From Ectobius pallidus (lineage: Eukaryota > Arthropoda > Insecta > Blattodea > Ectobiidae): a stretch of DNA of 64,000 nucleotides. The notes below the pieces were generated by a model. That model saw only the letters and a program-made list of their open reading frames with translations, ran no database searches and was not told where the DNA came from. A program made the position numbers and the translations under genes. Location: positions 121,926,043 through 121,990,042 of the forward strand of contig CAXKWD010000004.1 of assembly GCA_964059195.1 (NCBI GenBank), given 5' to 3'. Below are positions 54,757 through 64,000 of this stretch, one piece after another (position 1 is the first letter of the stretch; every line of letters begins with the position of its first letter).

Positions 54757-57529
54757 TGTGATGCCCCCCATCACATTGTGCGTTTTCTTACTATATTTGT
54801 TCCTGTTGGGTTGGCACTCTGACCGTGCGCATGCGCCGGACGAGTCTGTCTTCGCTTCCTTGGGGGTGAGCTTGAGAGGCGGTGAAGAGAGCGAGAGTCG
54901 CTGGGCAGATTGTGTAGTGTGTGGATGTGCGCTGCTTCACCTCTGGGAACTCTTCTCTGGGCTGGCGAACAGACTCGTGAGTAGTCTCCTTAATGGGACA
55001 ATCATAGTATAATTCCTCCTCGTGTGAAAATTGGATCCAGAACTAAATTAATAAAATGTTGTAGGAGGTATCATTTCAATTTGCAAGCACAAGTTGTAAG
55101 ATGGAACGCCATCTTGTCTAGTAGGAAACAAAGGTAGTACACTATTTTAGAATCCTTGTGGTAAAACACAAAAAAAAAAAACAAGAACTATCAGTACTGC
55201 TAAGAATTATGTTAGTTGTCTTAAATCTAATTTTGTTGAGCCAATGGAATGTACCAAGTATGTGGTAAACCCCTTGCATTTGATCTGATGTTTTAAAGAA
55301 AGGCTGCTACGTTTAATAAAATTGTAGAAGACATTTATAACTTTAAATTCACTCCATAAATTTGTGGTGCTTGCTATTCAAGACACATATATGCGATGCA
55401 TATTCTTTAATGAGTTGTAAAATTGTAGAAGACATTTATAACTTTAAATTCACTCCATAAATTTGTGGTGCTTGCTATTCAAGACAATGCGAGGCATATT
55501 CTTTAATGAGTTGTAAAATTGTAGAAGACATTTATAACTTTAAATTCACTCCATAAATTTGTGGTGCTTGCTATTCAAGACACATATATGCGAGGCATAT
55601 TCTTTAATGAGTTGTAAAATTGTAGAAGACATTTATAACTTTAAATTCACTCCATAAATTTGTGGTGCTTGCTATTCAAGACACATATATGCGAGGCATA
55701 TTCTTTAATAAGTTGTAAAATTGTAGAAGACATTTATAACTTTAAATTCACTCCATAAATTTGTGGTGCTTGCTATTCAAGACAATGCGAGGCATATTCT
55801 TTAATGAGTTGTAAAATTGTAGAAGCCATTCATAACTTTAATTTCACTACATAATTTCTTGGTGCTTGCTATTCAAGGCACATATATGGTAGGCCTATTC
55901 TATAACGAGTTTGTGAATTGTGCACGCCTCTCATAATTTTGAATTATCTACATATTGTTCGGTCCTTGTTATTTAATGCCCCCTTATGCTAGGCCTATTT
56001 CACAATGATATGCTAAATGGTAAAAAGCCATTCATAACTTTAATTTCACTACATAATTTCTTGGTGCTTGCTATTCAAGGCACATATATGGTAGGCCTAT
56101 TCTATAATGAGTTTGTGAATTGTGCACGCCTCTCATAATTTTGAATTATCTACATATTGTTCGGTCCTTGTTATTTAATGCCCCCTTATGCTAGGCCTAT
56201 TTCACAATGATATGCTAAATGGTAAAAAGCCATTCATAACTTTAATTTCACTACATAATTTCTTGGTGCTTGCTATTCAAGGCACATATATGGTAGGCCT
56301 ATTCTATAATGAGTTTGTGAATTGTGCACGCCTCTCATAATTTTGAATTATCTACATATTGTTCGGTCCTTGTTATTTAATGCCCCCCATATGCTAGGCC
56401 TATTTCATAATGATATGCTAAATGGTAAAAAGCCATTCATAACTTTAATTTCACTACATAATTTCTTGGTGCTTGCTATTCAAGGCACATATATGGTAGG
56501 CCTATTCTATAATGAATTTGTGAATTGTGCACACCTCTCATAATTTTGAATTATCTACATATTGTTCGGTCCTTGTTATTTAATGCCCCCATATGCTAGG
56601 CCTATTTCATAATGATATGCTAAATGGTAAAAAGCCATTCATAACTTTAATTTCATTACTTAATTTTTGGTGCTTGCTATTTAAGGCACATATTTGCTAG
56701 GCCTATTCATAATGAGTTTGTGATTTGTAGAAGCCATTTATAACCTTAAACTTACTACAGAATTTTGGTGCTTGCTATTTAATGCCCACATATGCTAGGC
56801 CTATTCTATAATGATTTGGTAAATAGTAAAAAGCCATGCATAACCCTAATTTCACTACATGATTATTTGGTGCTTGCTATTTAATGCAAAGATATGCTAT
56901 GTCCATTTCATAATAATTTTGTAAATTGTAGAAGCCATCCTTCACTTGAAAACCACCATAATTGTTCGATGCTTGCTTTGAACGCAATTATATATTAGGC
57001 AATTCCATAATTATTTTGTAAGTGGTGTACCCCCTTTCATGACTGTAAACTCACCATTTAATCGTTTGATGACTTTTATTGAATGCAACTACATGCTAGG
57101 TTATCACTAATGTTTATCAGTTTGTTACTGGCGAGTTATTATATTTGTTGTTGTATTAAAGTTTATTATACAGAGCTGCTTGTTGTATGTCGTGCCCTTC
57201 CTTCCTTGGGTGGAATCCGATTGTAGCGGACCTCAGGTAATTGTGTACCTTTGACCCAGTTAGCTTCCTTGTTGTTTTTCTAAATATTTAGTCTTTTTCT
57301 CTCGTTTTTGGAGATTCTGTATAGTTAGTGACTTTAACCTTGCCATTTTTCGGTTTTGCCTCTGAAGTTCTGAGTGCTATTAAATTTCTTCAGATCCTTC
57401 GCTTTGCCAAATCAATATTACGCTATTCATTATCTCACTCCCAGTATTGTAGCGATTACATCACCCCTTTTCCTGCAGTTTATTGTAAAAGTTTCCTTTC
57501 TGCCCTTACCGAAATATAACATCATTTCA
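54757..57529 (+). repeat. 3' LTR, 2773 bp
   Basis: Near-identical to the 5' LTR from TGTGATG to CTTACC (57510). It then differs over ~12-13 bases before the shared CATTTCA end. Followed by the TACA duplication. Confidence 0.9.
55311..57101 (+). repeat. ~100-bp tandem array in the 3' LTR
   Basis: Same unit number and subtype order as the 5' LTR array, so it predates insertion. Confidence 0.93.
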
Positions 57530-57747
57530 TACAATAACATAAATAATGATGAAACATGAAATTGAAGTTATGAGCTATAAATGTAAATACCCTAAATGCA
57601 AGTGAAATATAAAAGTAAAGTTGTAAAATTATAAATGTCAACATACTTAGATTTCCCCTTGAAAATATTCTTTAAACGTACTTATATAGAGTAAGAGCCG
57701 TGAATGTCCGCGTATTGAGTTGTTCACCAGGGAAGACAAGAGAGTAT

Positions 57748-58325
57748 CTACAAACAGTGGGTAGTTTACAACCACCCTTCAGAGAATTTTTTTTTAAGTT
57801 TCAAATAAAAGTTTTAGCTCTTGGTATAAGCACTCATGTACAAAATTAAAGGAAATCGTTAGAGCCGTTTCTGAGAAAATCGTGACAAACGTACAATTAT
57901 TCATGTAAAGTCTCCATAAAAGTATGGGAAAGTTGTCGCCATTCTTCATGTCACAGCCTCAAAAAGTACCTAACCCAAATACAAAATTTTGTTTTCGTAG
58001 GACTTTCCGTTACATGAGGCCGTATTACAAAGTGCGTGTATTCACAGTGGGTGGCTTATAACTACCCTTCAGACAATTTTTTTCGAAAAAAATGTTTCAA
58101 ATAAAAGTTTTAGCTCTTAGTATAAGCATCCCTTGTGCAAAATTTAAAGAAAATCGTTAGAGCCGTTCCAAGAAAATCGCGAAAAACGAAAAATTCTTCA
58201 TGTAAAGTCCCCTTAAAAATAAGAGAAACTTGTCGCCAATCATATCCTCACATCTTCAGAAGGTACCTGACCAAAATACGAAATTTTGTATCTTCGAATT
58301 TGGGGGTCGAAAACAATACTTCCTC
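57748..58325 (+). repeat. 292-bp tandem duplication
   Basis: ACAGTGGGT(A/G)G.TTA(C/T)AAC at 57752 and 58044; AAATAAAAGTTTTAGCTCTT, AAAATCGTTAGAGCCGTT and TTCATGTAAAGTC recur at the same offset. Diverged by ~20%. Part of the inner element's interior; no coding. Confidence 0.85.
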
Positions 58326-58429
58326 TACCTATAGTACCTATGGTACGGGCAGAGGAAGTAATATGAATGACATTTTGTTGCCCATAGTAACATGAAAACT
58401 ATAATCTACTTATTGCTGTTAAAAACAGT

Positions 58430-58647
58430 CAGTTTAGCTCAGTCGTAATGAACACGCCAAACCCAATTACAGCGAGGTGGTATACGCCAATAGGGGAGAG
58501 GTCCTGGGTTCAAATCAAATTTCGTGGCCACCCAAATTTACAGTAGGCTCTTGTAATAACGCATTCATGCAGCATTTGCTTCAATTGTTCGGCTACATCT
58601 CAATGTATCCTGCATTTTTGCCTTCGAGAAGCATGCAAACCCCAAGT
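58430..58647 (+). mobile_element. degenerate tRNA-derived SINE
   Basis: An A-box-like TTTAGCTCAGTCG at ~58434 and a B-box-like TGGGTTCAAATC at ~58505, with wider than usual spacing. The body ends in an ATT microsatellite. No target duplication seen. Confidence 0.5.
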
Positions 58648-58738
58648 TATTATTAGGCCTATTGTTGTTGTTATTATTATCATTATTATTATTATCATCA
58701 TCACTGTTATTATTATTATTATTATTATTACTATTATT
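58648..58738 (+). repeat. (ATT)n microsatellite
   Basis: Imperfect ATT/ATC run. A GTTT run follows at ~58858-58881. Confidence 0.95.
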
Positions 58739-59119
58739 TCACGGTAAAAGCATTGAACATAAGGATCGACCCTCATGCTTTCTTTTCTAGAAACTGTACT
58801 TGTTAGTTTTACGAAAATGTAATAAATAAAATTTAATTGTCTCTATAACTTCCTTTTTTTGTTTGTTTGTTTGTTTGTTTGTTCTACCCTTTTGACACGT
58901 ATATGCGAGAAAGTTTGTGCAACATATTTTGCACCGTTTAATTATTTTGTTGTGATAATCGCAATTAGTAACTTGCCATAGGCACGGAAACTTTTTTTAG
59001 CATTCGATCACTTCAAGAACAAAATCTCGCCCCGACATGGCGCTGAAATTAGAATACACGTCTGCACTGGAGGACACCTGAAGACAGAATGAGGCTATTT
59101 GGATGTGGGTTTGGCCACT

Positions 59120-59346
59120 GACTAGGAGATTTGCGGGATGGCTTGGAGTCACTCCACGTCGTTTTCCCCATTCATTGTACGATGGACGGATGGACGGATG
59201 GAGTGAACGGATGGATTTTTGCTCGACTGGATATCCAACAGACCCATCGCTCCACGCCAAATGGACGACAGCCTTCCCATTCATTATGAGATTTTGGAGT
59301 GACATCACTCCATTTGGACGTTTGGAGCGATAGTGAATGGCCGCCT
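59120..59346. repeat. palindrome-rich right end of inner element
   Basis: Alternating direct and inverted copies of CATTCACT.TCGCTCCA and AAATGGACGACA-like words, plus GGACGGATGGACGGATGGA. They match the motifs at 43897-43996. Confidence 0.7.
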
Positions 59347-59347
59347 A

Positions 59348-59536
59348 GAGCAGATAAGTCGGGATGTGAAATTATTTTCACTTTCGAAGGGGATGTTGGC
59401 GATGCCATTCGCGATGCCTGGGCATAGGAACAACTATTATCTTTTATACCTGGTCTGAGAGCAGATAAGTCGGGATGTGAAATTATTTTCACTTTCGAAG
59501 GGGATGTTGGCGATGCCATTCGCGATGCCTGGGCAT
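59348..59536 (+). repeat. 110-bp tandem duplication of coding sequence
   Basis: GAGCAGATAAGTCGGGATGT...CCTGGGCAT occurs at 59348-59426 and 59458-59536. The first unit abuts the inner element's right end and the second leads into the C-terminal coding part. Confidence 0.93.
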
Positions 59537-60905
59537 TTAATGACTTTAGTGATGGTATGTGTCTGGGACGGGCACAATCAATCTTCTTCTACTATCATTA
59601 CTTCTTTCCATGGTTCAAGTGTTACGATTATTCAGCATCCTCACAGTGAAGCAATATGGAGATTGACGATGACAGCGTTCGTATCCAGCAGTGGAACAAA
59701 CAAACTGTCAATGGCCTCCCTGAATATTACACTACTCTTCCTGCCACTGGTCAAAATTACAAGTGATCCACATTTCCCAACTGTTAATATACAATACACT
59801 GACCATGGTCCTGCCTTCACCCCTAGGAAAGTTTAAATCCTTGGCTTAACTCTGTCCTAGAGAGAATGCATATTGAAGACATACAAGGAATAGAGCATGT
59901 GCCTAGAGTATCGTTTTCGGCTTTTCATGCCCAAAATGAACCTGATGTTAGAAAAATAAGGTGCAATTCGTTATTGCTTCCGCTTCTAAATGACGAAATT
60001 GCGACTCCAGCAATGGTACTTTATATGATGGATATCATACTAATGGCTACAGAAAAATTAAATGGAAATCAAACACCCGTGATTACATGTGGCCAACCAG
60101 TATATGCTATTGGGAAGCAACTGCGATGAAAATTTCCTGACAAATATGGCGAGGATCGCATAATAGTCACATAGAAATGATGGTCATTAACTTACTTGGC
60201 AAGTGATTAACTGGCAGTGGATGGACTGAATTAGTAACAACCGCTGGTATTTCAAGTTCTGGTGTTGCAAAATCCTGCCTTACATCGTCGCATGTAAAAA
60301 GATCTCGGTATGCACATGAAGTTACTTAACTGCCTTGCATTGTCTACAGGTAAAAACATTCAACAAAGCATGTTGTGAAAGAATCAGTGGCGAATGCATT
60401 GAACTGTTGATTTTGTCGAAAACATCTGATTGTCCTCAGTTCCAATCTTGGAACACAGTTATCAAACTGGAATCCCTTCTACTGCAACTTGCATTGAGTA
60501 TTCGTACATTTAACTTTACAATGTACGTCGATACTTTGGCTCAGTTATGTCTGTGGACATTTGCGTTGGGCGCAGTCCACTATTCTCGTCGGTTGCCAGC
60601 ATTCGTATGTTCTCTACAGGACCTTTCAAAAAAACATCCGATATACATGCTGAATTTTTCATGGCAACTTTACGAGCAGCAAAACTGCTACAACGTTTTC
60701 TGCAATATCTGACAACCAGCTTATGAAAACAATAACAAAGTTATAAAGGGTGAAGGTTGAGCTTTGGCAACCTTGATAGTAAAAATAAGTGAATGGTAGC
60801 AGCCCCTAGGATCAGTTCTTTAGTTGAGGGATTTGAAGAGAAATCAAATTTAAAAGATGATAAAAACGTGGGCACAAAGCATCACGAAGATAACTTATGC
60901 ATTTG
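59417..60905 (+). pseudogene. giant-transposon protein, central and C-terminal part
   Basis: Plus-strand segments in order: DKSGCEIIFTFEGDVGDAIR (59460-59530); RVSFSAFHAQNEPDVRKI and LLLPLLNDEIATPAMVLYMM (59866-60129); GNQTPVITCGQPVYAIGKQL; KYGEDRIIV (~60140); GWTELVTTAGISSSGVAKS in a shifted frame (~60215-60290); FQSWNTVIKLESLLLQLALS and RTFNFTMYVDTLAQLCLWTF (60335-60712); and ENNNKVIKGEG (~60722-60760). The order matches the middle and end of the same repeated transposon protein as the TIR-borne N-terminus. Several stops and shifts make it non-functional. The biochemical role of these domains is not known to me. Confidence 0.65.
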
Positions 60906-60944
60906 AGAGGAGGTTCTTAGAGCTGTCTTCGTAATAAACCTACT

Positions 60945-61095
60945 GCCCGTCCCAGACACATACCATCACTAAAGTCATTAAATGCCCAGGCATCGCGAAT
61001 GGCATCGCCAACATCCCCTTCGAAAGTGAAAATAATTTCACATCCCGACTTATCTGCTCTCAGACCAGGAAAAATGATAATAGTTGTTCCTTAAA
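60945..61095 (-). repeat. inverted copy of 59417-59572
   Basis: Reverse complement of the DKSGCEIIFTFEGDVGDAIR coding segment; innermost stretch of the right TIR. Confidence 0.93.
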
Positions 61096-61877
61096 ACGTG
61101 TTCTATAGGTATTCTTTTTGTGAGTTTGTATTCCCATTTCCATCATGCGCTGAGACACTAATTTTGTAAGATGAGAAAGTTTGAACACTGGAGAATTACT
61201 GCTAGATGAGTACGAATACTGCATGTATTGAACCAATTCCGTTAGAACTGTACCATAAACAACTTCTTCAGGATTATGATAATCTTCTCTTCGAGAACGT
61301 TCAGCAGCTTTCGCACATGTTAGAAAGCGAGTATGGCATCCAAATCTGTTGACGATAACTTCTTCAACAGTTTTTCATCCTGCAATTGTAGAGCAAGAGT
61401 ATGAATTGTAGGCCCAATTCCCAGCGCGGATACAGTCACAAGTTTGTCTCTACCTTCTCCTTCATCACAAAACAGGCACACCTTTTCCACATCTGAACAA
61501 AATCATGATGATCTTGTTAATTTTGATGTAGATGGAGTTTGGTCTGAGCAATGGGGACGTCCTTTCTGTTTCTTTTCACCAGATAATCTATCTGTCATAT
61601 TTATTATTGCAGGATTTGTGATATTTCGTTGAATGGGCAGCATGAGAAAGACAACTTCCATCATCCAACTAATCCAAATTACTTATACCACTTGGAAGCC
61701 CACCATGTTCAGCAAAAATGCAAGATTCTTTGCCATTGTTAAGTAACATTCATACTTCGGAATGATCAAGCGCTCTTTTGATTGCTTCTGGTATAACAAA
61801 CACAGTACCCATACAAACGGAGCAACCACTGGGTCAGTCGTAGCATCAACCAATTCATGCTTCCTCTTCATTGACAT
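61096..61877 (-). pseudogene. giant-transposon protein, N-terminal part, right TIR copy
   Basis: The minus-strand start MSMKRKHELVDATTDPVVAP is as in the left copy. It keeps a segment lost on the left, KVCLFCDEGEGRDKLVTVSA followed by LALQLQDEKLLKKLSSTDLD, a second Cys-containing module. It then reads VFKLSHLTKLVSQRM and on through TRFKEQLLSF. Frameshifts remain. It lies opposite in orientation to the C-terminal coding part, so it cannot be expressed as one reading frame with it. Confidence 0.65.
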
Positions 61878-62706
61878 GATTGGGTAATTTCTGTCTTCCT
61901 ATGAGGTAGACGAAAGCAATATCTTCTTAACACGGTGAAGTTCCTCACACAACACATTTAGTATTACTGAATGGAATCTTATTAATTTAATCTATTTTAT
62001 TTATTATTACATTTTTGAAGTTCCCCCCAAAATTGAAAATTTCAGGGGGCTACGATTTTAAAAAGTACCCACTAAAAATCTAGAATTAACTTACCTATAC
62101 ATAAAAAATTACAATTACATCTGCTACTTAATGAGTGATAAAGCCCCTCTATTACTTTTCGGAACCCATATAAATTAAATTGTTGCCATAACGACTCGCG
62201 CTGCAACTCTAAATTGTTTTTTCAAATTTTCAGGGACTGTTTGTGATAAAATATAAGTCATATATACCGTTGGAAAGGAAATTGTCTGACGAACAATAAA
62301 GTATAGAACACATTTTCATGTACATGTAACGGATTCCAAGTTATTTAGCAAAATGTTTCGAAAAAATCAAAATCAAAAACAAAAATTTTAATTCAGGTAC
62401 AAATATTTCTGGTATTATGAACGTAAACAATAATGTCAGATATACCGCTGGAAAGCACGTTTTCTCCTGATTAATAATCACTAATAATATAGGTTAATAT
62501 CAAAATACAAACCCAAGTTAAATAGGGAAATGTAGAAGCGTGTCATACAACTTTGGCGGCCATATTGATTACGTCATCAAAACCGCTAGAGGGCCAGGAA
62601 AATTTGTGTCCCGGGCTTTTTAGACTCGTCTACCCATGTACTATCTGAATCCAAAGTGGCGCATTGGTTGCCAGATGTGAACTTTTTTCAGCTAGTTCAC
62701 CCCACT
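61096..62706 (-). repeat. right long terminal inverted repeat of giant transposon
   Basis: Inverted partner of 42433-43896. Homology with plus-strand sequence continues inward: 60945-61095 is the reverse complement of 59417-59572, consistent with the left arm having been interrupted by the inner element. Confidence 0.92.
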
Positions 62707-63060
62707 ATTTATACATTTTGCGAGTGGTGGAGATATGTATTCCATTATAGATTTAAGAATTGTAGGCTATTATTTAGGACATATATATCAGCACTGTTTG
62801 AGTTTTTCATTTTGCGTACAATATTAATGACTTCTCTTTCAGAAACTGTATGCCATCTGAAAGCTGTAGTATGAGTCGAAACTTGGCTGTGTAAAAGTCT
62901 TTCCGCTGACACACCAAATTCATTTGAAATCTGTTTGGCTTTGTCAGAATTTTGCTCTATTGAATGAATGTAGTAATCTCTAAAATCTTTGGGTGATATA
63001 GTTATGGCGTGCTTCAGATCATTTTTAGTAGTTTCTTTTTTTTTTTACGCGTGAGATTAG
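62707..63060 (-). mobile_element. CR1-like LINE-2, 5' part (linker before RT)
   Basis: The minus strand reads KNDLKHAITISPKDFRDYYI, SVSERE-like TVSEREVINIVRKMKNSNSA, then (after a 1-base shift) MEYISPPLAKCIN up to the transposon end. The next residues, LSLKAGNFPKELK, are at 42432 downward. Frame and sense are continuous across the gap, so both parts are one LINE copy. Sequence beyond ~63060 is not clearly LINE; the copy is probably 5'-truncated or rearranged. Confidence 0.87.
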
Positions 63061-63866
63061 ACAAATCAGTTGTCTCTGTGGTATGAGGCAGCGACGATTC
63101 TCCGGAGTCCATCATTTAGGTAGAAATAGCACTGATGCTTTCTTGAAGTCTGTATTACCGGCTGAGCCGTCTCACTTTTCCTTATAGATGGTAGATTAAC
63201 AATGGCGTGCGCATAAGAGCTCCATGTCTGAAGCCTTTGCGCCGACAAGTTACATATAAATAAAACCGCCAAAGTTTAACTTACAAATAATATCTTCGTC
63301 ACCCTTTCTCAACCTCAGTGAATTAATTACAATCCAGGGCTTGAGATAACACTGCAATAAAAATTTCGTGGCAAATACTTATCGGTAGGAAGTTATATAT
63401 TGTCGTTAGCTCCGAATCCAGACTCCAACAGAAGCTTTCTGCCCAGAGTGTAGAAAGAAATCCCGCGACTGTATTCTCACCTTAACATGATGGCACTGAA
63501 GTTATTTCCTAAAGTTCCCGAGTTTCGGCACCACTTTTTGTTAATGTAGCGTGTAATAAGGGTTCGGAATTAGAACTGATATGCATTTTACTCTTCTTCC
63601 TCAATAACATACATACACAACAATATAAACAAACAAATGCTACTAGAAATACTGGACGCCTGATGTTTCTGTAGATTGTGTTATGAGTCTTCTTCAGTGG
63701 TTATTATTACCAATGGCTGACATTTCCAATAAATAGTAATTGCTTCTAATTGATTTAGACTACAGTTTGATTATGTTCTTATCGTCCTTGTAGGCTACAA
63801 ACAACAATAAAGGATACATAACCCAAACAAATCTGATTAATGCACTCACGTAATTCCTTTACCCTA
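63061..63866. other. no recognisable gene
   Basis: Right of the nest. The minus ORF at 63066-63272 has no motif. Mixed AT-rich sequence. Confidence 0.4.
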
Positions 63867-63960
63867 AGCATGGCCAACAATACATCTTTCTCACTTCACA
63901 ATCTGATACGGAATAAGAGGCCATGAAAGATCGCGTATTCAGTTGTTTCAAACCTGATGC
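63867..63960 (+). repeat. dispersed repeat shared with 44621-44658 and ~57690-57760
   Basis: GCATGGCCAACAATACATCT then TTCTCACTTCA is identical to 44627-44657. CGCGTATTCAGTTGTTT resembles CGCGTATTGAGTTGTT at ~57708. It looks like another member of the inner-element family, running off the window. Confidence 0.7.
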
Positions 63961-64000
63961 AAAGCTTTATTGTTCACGAGGCAAGACCGAGTTTCTATAA

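Larger units (their letters stand above)
44766..57529 (+). mobile_element. Ty3/Gypsy-type LTR retrotransposon, structurally complete
   Basis: 12.76 kb: 5' LTR 44766-47536, leader, gag, pol (protease, RT, RNase H, integrase), ~2 kb non-coding, polypurine tract, 3' LTR 54757-57529. The LTRs start TGTGATG and end CATTTCA (TG...CA). TACA flanks both ends (44762-44765, 57530-57533), a 4-bp duplication. RT-before-integrase order marks it as Ty3/Gypsy. No chromodomain and no env-like frame were seen. By eye I found one substitution and one A-run length difference between LTRs, apart from the last ~20 bases, so the insertion looks recent. Confidence 0.95.
43897..59346. mobile_element. inner DNA element with TIRs, interrupted by the Gypsy element
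   Basis: The left arm of the giant transposon breaks at 43896. There GGCGACCATTCACTACCGCT begins, and a matching inverted end (CGATAGTGAATGGCCGCC) closes at ~59346, after which giant-transposon sequence resumes. Subtracting the Gypsy element leaves ~2.7 kb without coding capacity, containing the 292-bp duplication, a SINE-like piece and palindromic arrays. No clean target duplication: the right junction also involves a small deletion and a 110-bp tandem duplication. Confidence 0.6.
42433..62706 (+). mobile_element. giant (~20.3 kb) nested DNA transposon with ~1.5-kb TIRs
   Basis: The termini read (T)AGTGGGGTGA.TTAGCTGAAAA at 42433 and the same inverted at 62706, with ATTT (or TTT) on both sides (42429-42432, 62707-62710). 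Excising it restores the LINE-2 reading frame. Long inverted repeats run inward. A single decayed gene reads plus-strand from the left TIR (43262-43896) to the interior (59457-60905), and the right TIR holds an inverted copy of its N-terminal part. Without the inner insertions it would be roughly 5-7.5 kb. A 3-4-bp duplication and Cys-rich protein would fit Academ-like elements; that class call is inference. Confidence 0.88.

Overview
This window looks like repeat-dominated nuclear DNA from a large arthropod genome, most likely an insect. The AT-rich background, spliced host exons, tRNA-derived SINEs, several non-LTR retrotransposon lineages, hAT elements and a Ty3/Gypsy LTR element all fit. 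Some SINE sequences recall cockroach/termite repeats, but that is recollection, not a search. There is no bacterial-type gene organisation.

Layout. 1-1027: a ~170-bp satellite with a three-monomer higher-order period. 1028-3990: GC/poly-G patches, a ~144-bp tandem repeat and one arm of an inverted repeat whose partner is at ~9.55-9.89 kb. 4086-7862: a CR1/jockey-like LINE on the minus strand (ORF1, endonuclease, reverse transcriptase) broken by two small frameshifts. 8777-9560: a scrambled remnant of a transposon gene with a nuclease-like GCDTTSA motif. 12.1-13.75 kb: degenerate tandem repeats. 13.97-16.18 kb: two 5'-truncated, Dong/R4-like LINE 3' ends set in AAT microsatellite. 17.75-22.95 kb: the only convincing host gene, two phase-compatible minus-strand exons of a small cysteine-rich single-pass membrane protein. 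Its 4.6-kb intron holds a foldback element inside a hAT element with perfect 8-bp target duplications, plus a SINE with a 14-bp duplication. 27.0-29.4 kb: a second foldback copy. 31.6-36.05 kb: a complete but dead hAT transposon and two hAT MITEs, each with an 8-bp duplication.

41.0-63.1 kb is a four-layer nest. A minus-strand LINE is cut in the middle of its reverse-transcriptase gene by a ~20.3-kb DNA transposon with ~1.5-kb terminal inverted repeats. That transposon is interrupted by a second element with its own inverted termini. The second element is interrupted by a 12.76-kb Gypsy-type LTR retrotransposon with 2.77-kb LTRs, each carrying a ~100-bp tandem array. The Gypsy element is apparently young: near-identical LTRs, and intact gag and pol in one frame separated only by a UGA-CUA-G stop, suggesting pol expression by stop-codon readthrough.

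The giant DNA transposon, the foldback spacer ORF and perhaps the GCDTTSA remnant appear to belong to one loosely related group of large, poorly characterised invertebrate DNA transposons. This is the best candidate here for an under-described system.
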